DNA of 64,000 nucleotides from positions 558,001 to 622,000 of the forward strand of contig NZ_LWKZ01000023.1 in NCBI RefSeq assembly GCF_001905005.1, written 5' to 3'. Below the pieces are notes generated by a model that saw only the letters and a program-made list of their open reading frames with translations, made no database searches and was not told the origin of the DNA. Below are positions 46,483-56,900 of the stretch, one piece after another (position 1 is the first letter of the stretch; every line of letters starts with the position of its first letter). The stretch comes from Streptomyces sp. CB02923 (lineage in GTDB: Bacteria > Actinomycetota > Actinomycetes > Streptomycetales > Streptomycetaceae). Both the position numbers and the translations under genes were made by a program.

Positions 46483-47676
46483 CTACCAGCTGATCCGCAG
46501 CTCGGCGAAGCCGCCCGACAGCTGGCCTTCCTTCTGCTGCAGCTCCTCCACCGGGAGTTCCAGGCGCAGGTCCGGCAGCCGGGTGAACAGCTTGGTGAAC
46601 ATCGTCTTGAGCTCCATGCGCGCGAGCGGGGCGCCGATGCAGTGCCAGATGCCGTGGCCGAAGCTCAGATGCGGGTTGGGGGACCGGGAGACGTCGAACT
46701 CCTCCGGCAGGTCGAACGCCCGCTGGTCGAAGTTGGGCAGACCGAGGTCGAACAGCACCAGGTCCCCGGCCCGTATGGTCACCCCGCCGAACTCCATGTC
46801 CTCGCTGGCGTAGCGCGGCGGCAGGACCGACCCGCCGGAACGGGCGGTCCGCAGCACCTCCTCCACGGCGCGCGTCATCACGGCGGGGTCGGCCAGCGCC
46901 GCCTTGCGCTGTTCGGGGTGGCTGGCCAGCAGCGCCACACCGTTGTCCAGGATGCTCGCGACACTGTCCAGCCCGGCGAACAGCAGCCCCATGGACAGGT
47001 GCGCCACACGGTCGTCGGGCAGCTCGCCGTCGCTCAGCCGGGAGATGATGTCGGGACCCGGCTCGGCCCGCTTGAGCTCGACCAGCCCCTCCACGAACGC
47101 GGACAGCTCGTGCTGCGCCTTCTCGGCGCCCTCGCGGTCGTCCAGCTTGGCGATACCGGCCAGCACCGAGGTCAGATCGCCCCGGCGCTCCGGCGGCACT
47201 CCGATGACCTCGCAGAGCACGGTGAGGGCGAACGGCACGGACAGCTGACCGTGCAGGTCGCCGGGAGGCCCCTGTGCGATGAACGCGTCCAGCAGGGCGT
47301 CCGCGGCGCCCTCCACCTTCGGCTGCATCTCCAGCACCCGCCGGGCCGAGAACAGCGGCGTGAGCAGGCGGCGGGTCTCGGCGTGCTGCCGGCGCCCGGT
47401 CTCGGCGTCGCTGTCGCTGATCAGCAGGTCCAGGAACGGGCTGCGCACGTACCGCGCGGCGGAGGCCGGGTCGGGGTGCGTGCGGCCGATGCGCTCGTCG
47501 TGCAGCAGCTGCTTGAGCTCGGCGTGGCGGGTCACCAGCCACGCCTCGTCCCCGGCGGGTGTGCGTACCCGGTGGATCGGTCCCCGGTCCTGCAACTCGC
47601 TCAGGAGCGGGCTCAGCTCCAGCGTCTTGGGCGGTTCGAGGTTCAGGCAGGGCAGATCTTGGGAGGCGGCGGTCAT
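46483..47676 (-). CDS. pimD: Cytochrome P450, probable PimD-type epoxidase
   Basis: A 397-aa soluble bacterial class-I P450. The heme-binding motif is FGHGIWHCIG with Cys346, the ExxR motif is E273-R276, and the I-helix reads AGLDS at 234-238, with Ser238 where most P450s have Thr. From memory, PimD (CYP161A2) of the pimaricin pathway also has Ser at this position and a length of about 397 aa. Expected reaction: epoxidation of the C4-C5 double bond made by the module-11 PKS, using external ferredoxin and reductase (not in the window). The start ATG (47674-47676) has AAGGGG 6 nt upstream at 47683-47688. It converges with the TE-containing PKS and diverges from the next PKS. A C4-hydroxylase, as in tetrin/tetramycin pathways, is the main alternative, but PKS module 11 provides the alkene an epoxidase needs. 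Confidence 0.85.
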   Translation of the reverse strand: MTAASQDLPCLNLEPPKTLELSPLLSELQDRGPIHRVRTPAGDEAWLVTRHAELKQLLHDERIGRTHPDPASAARYVRSPFLDLLISDSDAETGRRQHAETRRLLTPLFSARRVLEMQPKVEGAADALLDAFIAQGPPGDLHGQLSVPFALTVLCEVIGVPPERRGDLTSVLAGIAKLDDREGAEKAQHELSAFVEGLVELKRAEPGPDIISRLSDGELPDDRVAHLSMGLLFAGLDSVASILDNGVALLASHPEQRKAALADPAVMTRAVEEVLRTARSGGSVLPPRYASEDMEFGGVTIRAGDLVLFDLGLPNFDQRAFDLPEEFDVSRSPNPHLSFGHGIWHCIGAPLARMELKTMFTKLFTRLPDLRLELPVEELQQKEGQLSGGFAELRISW

Positions 47677-47731
47677 AGGGGGCCCCTTACGTGTGCTTCA
47701 TGGCGTGACGCGTGACGCTAGCGGCCCGGGA

Positions 47732-47747
47732 ACCGGGAAAACCCTAC
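47732..47747. promoter_or_regulatory. Weak PimM-like operator on the P450 side
   Basis: ACCGGGAAAACCCTAC keeps 9 of the 10 core positions of the consensus GGGAWWTCCC but only 12 of 16 overall. It lies 56 nt upstream of the P450 start codon in the divergent region. Confidence 0.4.
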
Positions 47748-47776
47748 AAATGATCCGGGGGAGGCCGAGTCTTGCC

Positions 47777-47815
47777 CCGAGAGCAGCGGGTCTGGGCGCC
47801 GAGAGCAGCGGGTCT
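47777..47815. repeat. Tandem 17-bp direct repeat in the divergent promoter region
   Basis: CCGAGAGCAGCGGGTCT occurs at 47777-47793 and again at 47799-47815, a period of 22 bp (about two helical turns). The second copy runs into the operator-like site at 47814; the first is followed by GGG, giving CTGGG, which resembles an operator half-site. Confidence 0.7.
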
Positions 47816-47829
47816 AGGGAAACCCGCAG
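47814..47829. promoter_or_regulatory. PimM-type operator upstream of the pimS1-like PKS
   Basis: CTAGGGAAACCCGCAG matches CTVGGGAWWTCCCBAG at 14 of 16 positions, with a perfect left half. It lies about 93 bp before the PKS start. With 6070-6085 it places both multi-module PKS genes under the same PAS-LuxR regulator. Confidence 0.65.
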
Positions 47830-47844
47830 TCCACGTTGAGGAAG

Positions 47845-47922
47845 ATGGCAGAGAAACGGTCGGACGTACGTGTCGGGGTTGTGCCCCAGGTCCGGCATCC
47901 CACCGAGCGATTGGCGTCCTGA
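47845..47922 (+). other. Possible 25-codon leader ORF overlapping the PKS start
   Basis: ATG 47845 (after GAGGA) reads MAEKRSDVRVGVVPQVRHPT plus five more residues, and its TGA (47920-47922) shares one base with the PKS ATG (47922-47924). This could couple translation of the PKS, whose own ribosome-binding site is poor. If the operator at 47814-47829 covers the -35, transcription might start downstream of this ATG, so its reality is doubtful. Confidence 0.25.
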
Positions 47923-50900
47923 TGTCGAACGAGGAGAAGCTGCGCGAATACCTCAAGCGCGCTATCGCGGACCTTCACGAGACTCGTCAGCAATTGGACG
48001 AGACGGAGGCGAAGCAGCGGGAGCCCATCGCGATCGTCTCGATGGCCTGCCGCTTCCCCGGCGGCGTCCGGACACCGGAAGACCTCTGGGGGCTGCTGGA
48101 CGACGGCGTCGACGCGATCTCCTCCTTCCCCCGCAACCGCGGCTGGGACCTGGACGCGCTCTACCACCCCGACCCTGCCCACCAGGGCACCTCCTACGCC
48201 CGCGAGGGCGGATTCCTGCACGAGGCGGGCGAGTTCGACCCCGGCTTCTTCGGGATATCCCCGCGCGAGGCGCTCGCCATGGACCCCCAGCAGCGGCTCC
48301 TCCTGGAGACCGCGTGGGAAGCCGTCGAACGCGCCGGTATCGACCCGGAATCCCTCGCGGGCAGCCGTACCGGCGTCTTCGTCGGCACTGGCCACGGGGA
48401 GTACGACGCCGAGGGCAGCCGGCGCGCCGAGGAGGTCGGCGGACACCTGCTGACCGGCAACCACATCAGCATCGCCTCCGGCCGGATCTCCTACGTCCTG
48501 GGCCTGGAGGGCCCCGCGCTGACCGTCGACACGGCCTGCTCCTCGTCGCTGGTGGCCCTGCACCTGGCCGCGCACGCGCTGCGGCGCGGCGAGTGCACCA
48601 TGGCCCTGGTGGGCGGCGCGACCGTGATGTCCACGCCGAAGATGTTCGTGGAGTTCGCCCGGCAGCGCGGCCTGGCCCCCGACGGCCGCTGCAAGCCCTT
48701 CGCGTCCGGGGCCGACGGCACCGGCTGGAGCGAGGGCGTCGGGATGCTGTTCGTCGAGCGGCTCAGCGACGCCGTACGCAACGGCCACCCCGTACTCGCC
48801 GTGCTGAAGGGCTCGGCCGTCAACCAGGACGGCGCGTCCAACGGGCTGACCGCCCCCAACGGCCCCTCGCAGCAGCGCGTCATCCGCCAGGCGCTGACCG
48901 GCGCCGGCCTGGCCGCCGCCGACATCGACGCCGTGGAGGCCCACGGCACCGGCACCACCCTCGGCGACCCCGTCGAGGCGCACGCCCTGCTCGCCACCTA
49001 CGGGCAGCAGCGCCCCGCCGACCGGCCCGTGCTGATCGGCGCCATGAAGTCCAACATCGGGCACACTCAGGCCGCCGCCGGCATCGCGGGCGTCATGAAG
49101 ATGGTCCTGGCGATGCGGCACGGGCACCTGCCCCGGACGCTGCACCTCGACGAGCCCACCGGGCACGTCGACTGGAGCGAGGGCAACGCCAGACTCCTCG
49201 CGGAGCCCGCGCCCTGGCCGGAGGCCGACCGGCCCCGCCGCGCCGCCGTCTCCTCCTTCGGCATCAGCGGCACCAACGCCCACGTCATCCTGGAACAGGC
49301 ACCCGCCGGCGAGGACGCACCGGCCGCCGAGCCGGCCACCCGGACCGGTGGCGCGCTGCCCTGGATCCTGTCCGCCCGCACCGAAGGCGCCCTGCGCTCC
49401 CAGGCCGAACGCCTGGGCCGCCACCTGCGGGACCACACCGGCCTCGAACCGGCCGCGGTCGCCCACGCCCTCGCGGATACCCGTACCCTCATGGAGCACC
49501 GCGCGGTACTCGTCTCGGACGACCGGGAGGAATTCCTCCGCGGCCTGGACGCCCTGGCCGCGGGCCGCACCGAAACCGGCCTGGTCAGCGGCGTCGCCGC
49601 CAAGGCCTCCACCGCGTTCCTCTTCGCCGGGCAGGGCTCCCAGCGCCTCGGCATGGGACGCGGCCTGTACGCCGCGTACCCCGGGTTCGCCGCCGCTTTC
49701 GACGCGGTGTGCGCCGAACTCGACCCGCACCTGGACCGGCCGCTGCGGGACATCGTCTTCGCCGAGGAAGGCAGCGCCGAAGCCGCGCTGCTCGACCAGA
49801 CCGCCTACACCCAGGCCGCTCTCTTCGCCCTGGAGACCGCCCTGTTCCGGCTCGTCGAATCCTGGGGCGTGACGCCCCGGTTCGTCGCGGGACACTCCAT
49901 CGGCGAGCTCACCGCTGCCCACGTCAGCGGCGTACTGACCCTCGCCGACGCCGCACGGCTGGTCGCCGCGCGCGGCACCCTCATGCAGGCGCTGCCCGAA
50001 GGCGGCGCGATGGTGGCGGTCCAGGCCACCGAGGAGGAGATCCGCGACCACCTCGCGGGCCACGAGGAGCACGTCGCCCTCGCCGCCGCCAACGGGCCCG
50101 ACTCCACCGTCATCTCGGGTGACGAACAGGCCGTCACGGAGATCGCCGCCCACTGGACGGCACAGGGCCGCCGCACCAAGCGGCTGCGCGTCAGCCACGC
50201 CTTCCACTCCCCGCACATGGACGGCATGCTGGAGGACTTCGCGCGCGTCGCACGCGGCCTGACCTTCCACGCCCCCCGCATCCCCGTCGTGTCCACGGTG
50301 ACCGGCACCCTCGCCGCCGAAGAGGAACTGCGCTCGCCCGACTACTGGGTACGGCAGGTCCGCGAAGCGGTCCGCTTCTGCGCCGCCGTACGCACCCTCG
50401 AAGCCGAGGGCGTCACCACGTTCGTGGAGATCGGCCCCGGCGGCGTCCTCACCCCCATGGTCCAGGACTGCCTGACCACCCTCGAAGAGCCCGTCCTCGT
50501 CCCCCTCCTGCGCACCGGCCGCCCCGAAGCGTCCGCCTTCACCGAGGGCATCGCCACCGCCTTCGCGCACGGAGTACGCGTCGACTGGTCCGCCCGCCTC
50601 GGCGCGCCCGGCACCTCTCGCGCGGAGCTGCCCACCTACGCCTTCCAGCGCCAGTGGTACTGGCTGGACCCGGCCGGCCCCGACACGGGGGAGACGGCCG
50701 ACACCGAAGCGGGCGAGGCCGGCTTCTGGGCCGCCGTGGAACGCGAGGACCTCCAGGAACTGTCGGCCGTCCTGGCCATCGACGGCAGCGAAGCGGGCTC
50801 CCTCGGCAGCCTCCTGCCCACCCTCTCCTCCTGGCGCAAGCAGCGCAGGACCCAGGCCGCCGCCGACCGCTTCAGCTACCGCACCCACTGGGCCCCGCGC

Positions 50901-53900
50901 ACCACGTCCAACGGCCCCGCCGCCACCGGGCACTGGCTCGTCGTCCTGCCCGACGGCACGACCGACGACCCGTGGACTGTCCGCCTCCTGGACGCCCTGC
51001 ACGAGCAGGGCCTGCACACCGACGTACGCGAACTGCCCGCGGCCCACGAACCCGGCGAGCAAGTCCTCGCCCGCCCCGAAACCCCCGTCGACGGCGTGCT
51101 CTCCCTGCTCGCCTCCGACGAGCGGCCCCACCCGGACCTGCCCTCCGTGCCGCGCGGCCTGGCCGCCACCACCACCCTCCTGCACGCCCTGGAGAGCGCG
51201 GACATCCAGGCCCCGCTGTGGTGCGTGACCCGTGGCGCCGTCGCCGTCGACCGGCACGACCCGCTCGGCAGCCCCGTACAGGCACAGCTCTGGGGCCTGG
51301 GCCGGGTGGCCGCGCTGGAGTCCCCGCAGAACTGGGGCGGACTCGTCGACCTCCCGGAGAACCTCGACAAGCGCGCCGTCGCCGCACTGCTGAACACCCT
51401 CGCCTCGGAAGAGGACCAGGTAGCGATCCGCCCGGCCGGAACCTTCACCCGCCGCATCGAACGGATCACCCCCGGCGGCGACACCGGCGACCGGTGGAGC
51501 ACCCACGGCACCGTCCTGGTCACCGGCGGCACCGGCGCCCTCGGCGCGCACCTCGCCCACTGGCTGGCCGACGCCGGAGCCGAACACCTCGTGCTCACCG
51601 GCCGCCGCGGACCGAGAGCCCCCGGCGCACCGGAACTCGCCGCGGCCCTCACCGACCGGGGCGTCAAGGTCACCCTCGCCGCCTGCGACGCCGCCGACCG
51701 CGACGCGCTGGCCGCCGTCCTCGCGGACATCCCGGCGGACCTGCCGCTGACCGGCGTCGTGCACGCCGCGGGCGTCCTGGACGACGGCGTCCTGGACGCG
51801 CTCACCCCCGAGCGCTTCCAGACCGTACTGCGCCCCAAGACGACGGCCGCCCAGAACCTGCACGACCTCACCCAGGACCTGGACCTGGACCACTTCGTGC
51901 TGTTCTCCTCGATCGTCGGCGTCCTGGGCAACGCCGGGCAGGCCAACTACGCCGCCGCCAACGCCCACCTGGACGCCCTCGCCGAACAGCGCCACCAGCA
52001 GGGCCTCCCCGCCACCTCCGTCTCCTGGGGCCCCTGGGCGGGCGAAGGCATGGCCACCGACAGCGACGCGGCCGACCGGATGAGCCGCGACGGCCTGCTG
52101 CCCATGGCCGCGGCCCCCGCCCTCGCCGCCCTGCGCCAGGCCCTCGCCCAGGGCATGACGCACGTGACCGTGGCCGACATCGACTGGAGCGCGTACGCCC
52201 CCGCCCTGACCGCGGTCCGCCCCAGCCCCCTCATCGGCGACCTGCCCGAGGCCCGCCGCGCCCTCGGCCCCGCGAGCGGCCCGCGCCGCGAACGCTCCCC
52301 CCTGCGCGACCGGATCGGCGCACTGCCGCCCGCCGAACAGGAACAGGCGATCCTGACCATGGTCAGGGAAGAGGCCGCGAAGGTCCTCGGACACCCCTCA
52401 CCGGACACCGTCGACGCCGTACGCGCCTTCCGCGAGCAGGGCTTCGACTCGCTGATGTCGGTCGACCTGCGCAACCGGCTCTCCGCCACGACCGGCCTGC
52501 GGCTGCCCGCCACCCTCCTGTTCGACCACCCCTCCTCCGTCGCGGTCGCCGCGTACCTGCGCTCCGAGATCCTGGGCGCCGCGGGACCCGCCACGGTCGT
52601 CCAGGCATCGGCCGCCGCCCTCGACGAACCGGTGGCGATCGTCGGCATGGCCTGCCGCTTCCCCGGCGGCGTGCACTCGCCCGAGGCCCTGTGGCGCCTG
52701 CTCGCCGAGGGCGGCGACGCCATTACCCCCATGCCCGCCGACCGGGGCTGGGACCTCGACCGGCTCTACCACCCCGACCCCGACCACCAGGGCACCAGCT
52801 ACGCCCGCGGCGGCGGCTTCCTGGAAGGCGTGGCCGGCTTCGACGCGGACTTCTTCGGCATCTCGCCGCGCGAGGCCCTCGTCATGGACCCGCAGCAGCG
52901 ACTGCTCCTGGAGACCACCTGGGAGGTGCTCGAACAGGCGGGCATCGACCCGGACTCCCTGCGGGGCAGCAGCACCGGTGTCTTCGCGGGCACCAACACC
53001 CAGGACTACGGCGCGGTCCTGGACACGGCACAGGACGAAACCGGCGGGCACCGGCTCACCGGCAACGCGATGAGCGTCGTCTCCGGCCGCGTCTCCTACA
53101 CCTTCGGCTTCGAAGGACCGGCCGTCACGGTGGACACGGCGTGCTCCTCCTCGCTGGTGGCCCTGCACATGGCGGCGCAGGCGCTGCGCCAGGGCGAGTG
53201 CTCCCTGGCGGTCGCGGGCGGCGTCACGGTGATGTCCACCCCGTCCTCCTTCGTGGAGTTCGCCCGGCAGCGCGGCCTGGCCCCCGACGGCCGCTGCAAG
53301 CCCTTCGCGTCCGGGGCCGACGGCACCGGCTGGAGCGAGGGCGTCGGCCTGCTGCTGGTCGAACGGCTCAGCGACGCCCGCCGCAACGGCCACCAGGTGC
53401 TCGCCGTCGTCCGCGGCTCCGCCGTCAACCAGGACGGCGCGTCCAACGGCCTGAGCGCCCCCAGCGGCCCCTCCCAGCAGCGCGTGATCCGCCAGGCCCT
53501 GGCCAACGCCCAGCTGACCGCCTCCGACGTCGACGCCGTGGAGGCCCACGGCACCGGCACGACGCTCGGCGACCCGATCGAGGCCCAGGCGCTGCTGGCC
53601 ACCTACGGCCAGGAGCGGCCGGCGGAGCAGCCCCTGCTGCTGGGCGCGGTGAAGTCCAACCTCGGTCACACCCAGGCCGCCGCCGGTGTGGCGGGCGTGA
53701 TGAAGATGGTGCTGGCGATGCGGCACGGCATGCTGCCGCGCACCCTGCACGTCGACGAGCCCACCGAGCACGTCGACTGGACCGCGGGCGCGGTCGAACT
53801 GCTCACCGAGCACACGGAATGGCCCGAGACCGGCCACCCCAGGCGAAGCGCCGTCTCCGCCTTCGGCATCAGCGGCACCAACGCGCACGTGGTCCTGGAA

Positions 53901-56900
53901 CTGCCCGCGGCCACGGAGACCGAAGCACCGGTCACCGCCCCCGACGACAACGACGGGACGACCGCCGCCCACGGCGGAGCTGTGCCGCTGCTGCTCTCCG
54001 CCAAGAGCGAGAGCGCCCTGCGCGCCCAGGCGGCCCGGCTGCACTCCCACCTCGACCGCGAGCCCGCACTCCGGCTCACGGACATCGCCCACACGCTGAC
54101 GACGCGCCGTACGGCCTTCGCCCACCGCGCGGCCGTCCGCGCCGACGACCACGGCACCGCACTGCGCGCCCTGGCCGCCCTGGCCGCGGGCGAGTCCGAC
54201 CCAGCCGTGGACACGGGCACCGCCCGCACCGGCCCGGACGCCGTCCTCTTCTCCGGCCAGGGATCACAGCGCATCGGCATGGGCCGCGAGCTGCACGCCC
54301 GCCACCCTGCCTTCGCGGAGGCGTTCGACGCGGTATGTGCCGCTCTGGACGAGCACCTGGAGCGTCCTCTGCGGGACGTCGTCTGGGGTGAGGACGCGGA
54401 GCTGCTGAACCAGACCGCGTATGCCCAGGCCGGGCTGTTCGCCATCGAGGTGGCCCTGTTCCGGCTCGTGGAGTCCTGGGGCGTACGGCCGCAGTACGTG
54501 GCCGGGCACTCCGTCGGCGAGATCGCCGCCGCGCACGTCGCCGGGGTGTTCTCCCTGGCCGACGCCTGCGCGCTGGTGGCGGCGCGCGGACGCCTCATGC
54601 AGGCGCTGCCCGCCGGTGGCGCGATGGCGGCGATCCAGGCCACCGAGGAGGAAGTACTCCCGCACCTGACCGAGGACGTCGCGCTCGCCGCCGTCAACGG
54701 CCCCCGGGCCATGGTCGTGTCCGGCACCGAGGCCGCCGTGCTCGCGGTCGCCGCGCACTTCGAGGCCGAGGGCCGCAAGACCACCCGGCTGCGGGTCTCG
54801 CACGCCTTCCACTCGCCCCTGATGGACCCGATGCTGGCCGACTTCCGTGCCGTCGCCGAGGGCCTGTCCTACGGCGAGCCGGAACTGGCCGTCGTATCGA
54901 ACGTCAGCGGCGGACTCGCCGACCCCGGCGAACTGCGCACCCCCGAGTACTGGGTGACCCATGTCCGCGCCGCGGTGCGGTTCTCCGACGGCATCCGCGC
55001 CCTGTGCGCACAGGGCGTGACGCGCTTCCTGGAGCTGGGCCCCGACGGCACGCTCTCGGCCATGGCACGCGAGTCGCTGCCGGACGGCGCCGCCGACCGG
55101 AGCGCTCCGGAGGAGCCCGTCCTCGTCCCCGCCCTGCGCAAGGACCGCCCCGAGGAAACGACTCTGCTCGCGGCCCTGACGCACCTGCACGTGCACGGCG
55201 CCCCCATCGACTGGTCCGCGTTCCGCACCGGCCAGGACGCGCACGCCGTGGACCTGCCGACGTACGCCTTCCAGCACCAGCGGTTCTGGCCGACCCCCGA
55301 CCACACCCGCACCGGGGACATCGGCGCCGTCGGCCTCGAAGCGACCGGACACCCCCTGCTCAGCGCCGCCCTGGAACTGCCCGACGGCGACGGCCTGCTG
55401 TTCACCACACGCCTGTCGCTCACCTCCCACCCCTGGCTCGCCGGGCACTCCGTCATGGGCTCGGTCCTCCTGCCGGGCACGGCGTTCGTCGAACTCGCCA
55501 TCCGCGCCGCCGACGAGGTGGGCTGCGACCGCGTCGACGAGCTGACCCTGGCCGCCCCGCTCGTCCTGCCCGAGCACGGCGGCGTACACCTGCAACTGCG
55601 CGTGGGCCCCGCCGACGAGGCGGGCCGCCGCACCGTCAGCGCACGCTCCCGGACCGACGGCGACGGCGACCACCCGTGGGTGCAGCACGCCACCGGCGTA
55701 CTCGCCACCGGCCCGCAGCCGGCCACCACCGACGTCGACTTCGCTGCCTGGCCGCCCGCCGACGCCGAACCCGTCGACCTGACCGGCCTCTACCCGCGCC
55801 TGGCCGACCGCGGCTTCGACTACGGCCCGCACTTCCAGGGCCTGCACACCGCATGGCGCCGGGGCGACGAGGTCTTCGCCGAGGTCGCCCTGCCCACCGG
55901 GGCGGAAGGCGACGCACCGGCCTACGGCCTGCACCCGGCGCTGCTCGACGCGGCCCTGCACGTCGTCACCTTCAACGGCATCGACCAGCAGGTCGTGCCC
56001 TTCTCCTTCGAAGGCGTATCGCTGCACGCCTCCGGCGCCGCGGCGGTACGGGTCCGGGTCACCCGGCACAGCAACGACACGGTGTCCGTCGACGTCGCCG
56101 ACACGACGGGCGAGCCCGTCGCCTCCATCGGCGCTCTCGTCCTGCGGACGGTCTCCGCCGACCAGTGGGAGAGCGGCACCAACCCGGTCGCCCGCGACGC
56201 GCTGTTCCGCCTCCAGTGGGACTCCGTACGCCTTCCCCAGGCCGCGGCCGCGGAGACCGTCGCGGCGGTCGGCCTCGCCGCGGACACGTCGCACACCTGG
56301 CGCGCGGACCTGATCGAGCACTTCGCGGACCTGGACTCCCTGGCCGCATCCGGCCCCGCCCCCGGCACGGTGCTGATGGCGCCGCCCGCCGCCACGGCGG
56401 AGACGGTGCGGTCCGTGCACGCCGTAGCGGTCCGGGCGCTGGAGATGGTGCAGTCGTGGCTGGCCGATGACCGGTTCGTCGCTTCGCGTCTGGTGTTCGT
56501 GACGCGTGGCGCGGTGTCCGGCGAGGATCTCGCGGGCGCCGCGGTGTGGGGCCTGGTGCGGTCGGCGCAGTCGGAGCACCCGGGCCGCTTCGGCCTGCTG
56601 GACCTGGACGGCGACGCCGACGTGGCACTGGTCCCGCGGGCGCTGGCGACGGACGAGCCGCAGCTGCTGGTGCGCGGTGGCGAGGTGCTGGCCGCACGGC
56701 TGGCCCGCGCCCAGACGCAGCAGGCTTTCGCCTGGGACGCGTCCGGCACGGTGTTGATCACCGGTGGTACGGGTGGTCTGGGCCGTACGGTCGCCCGGCA
56801 CTTGGTGAGTGAGCACGGGGTACGGAGTCTGCTGCTGGTCAGCCGGAGGGGTCCGGGTGCCGAGGGTGCCGGGGAGCTCGTGGCTGAGCTTGAGGCGCTT

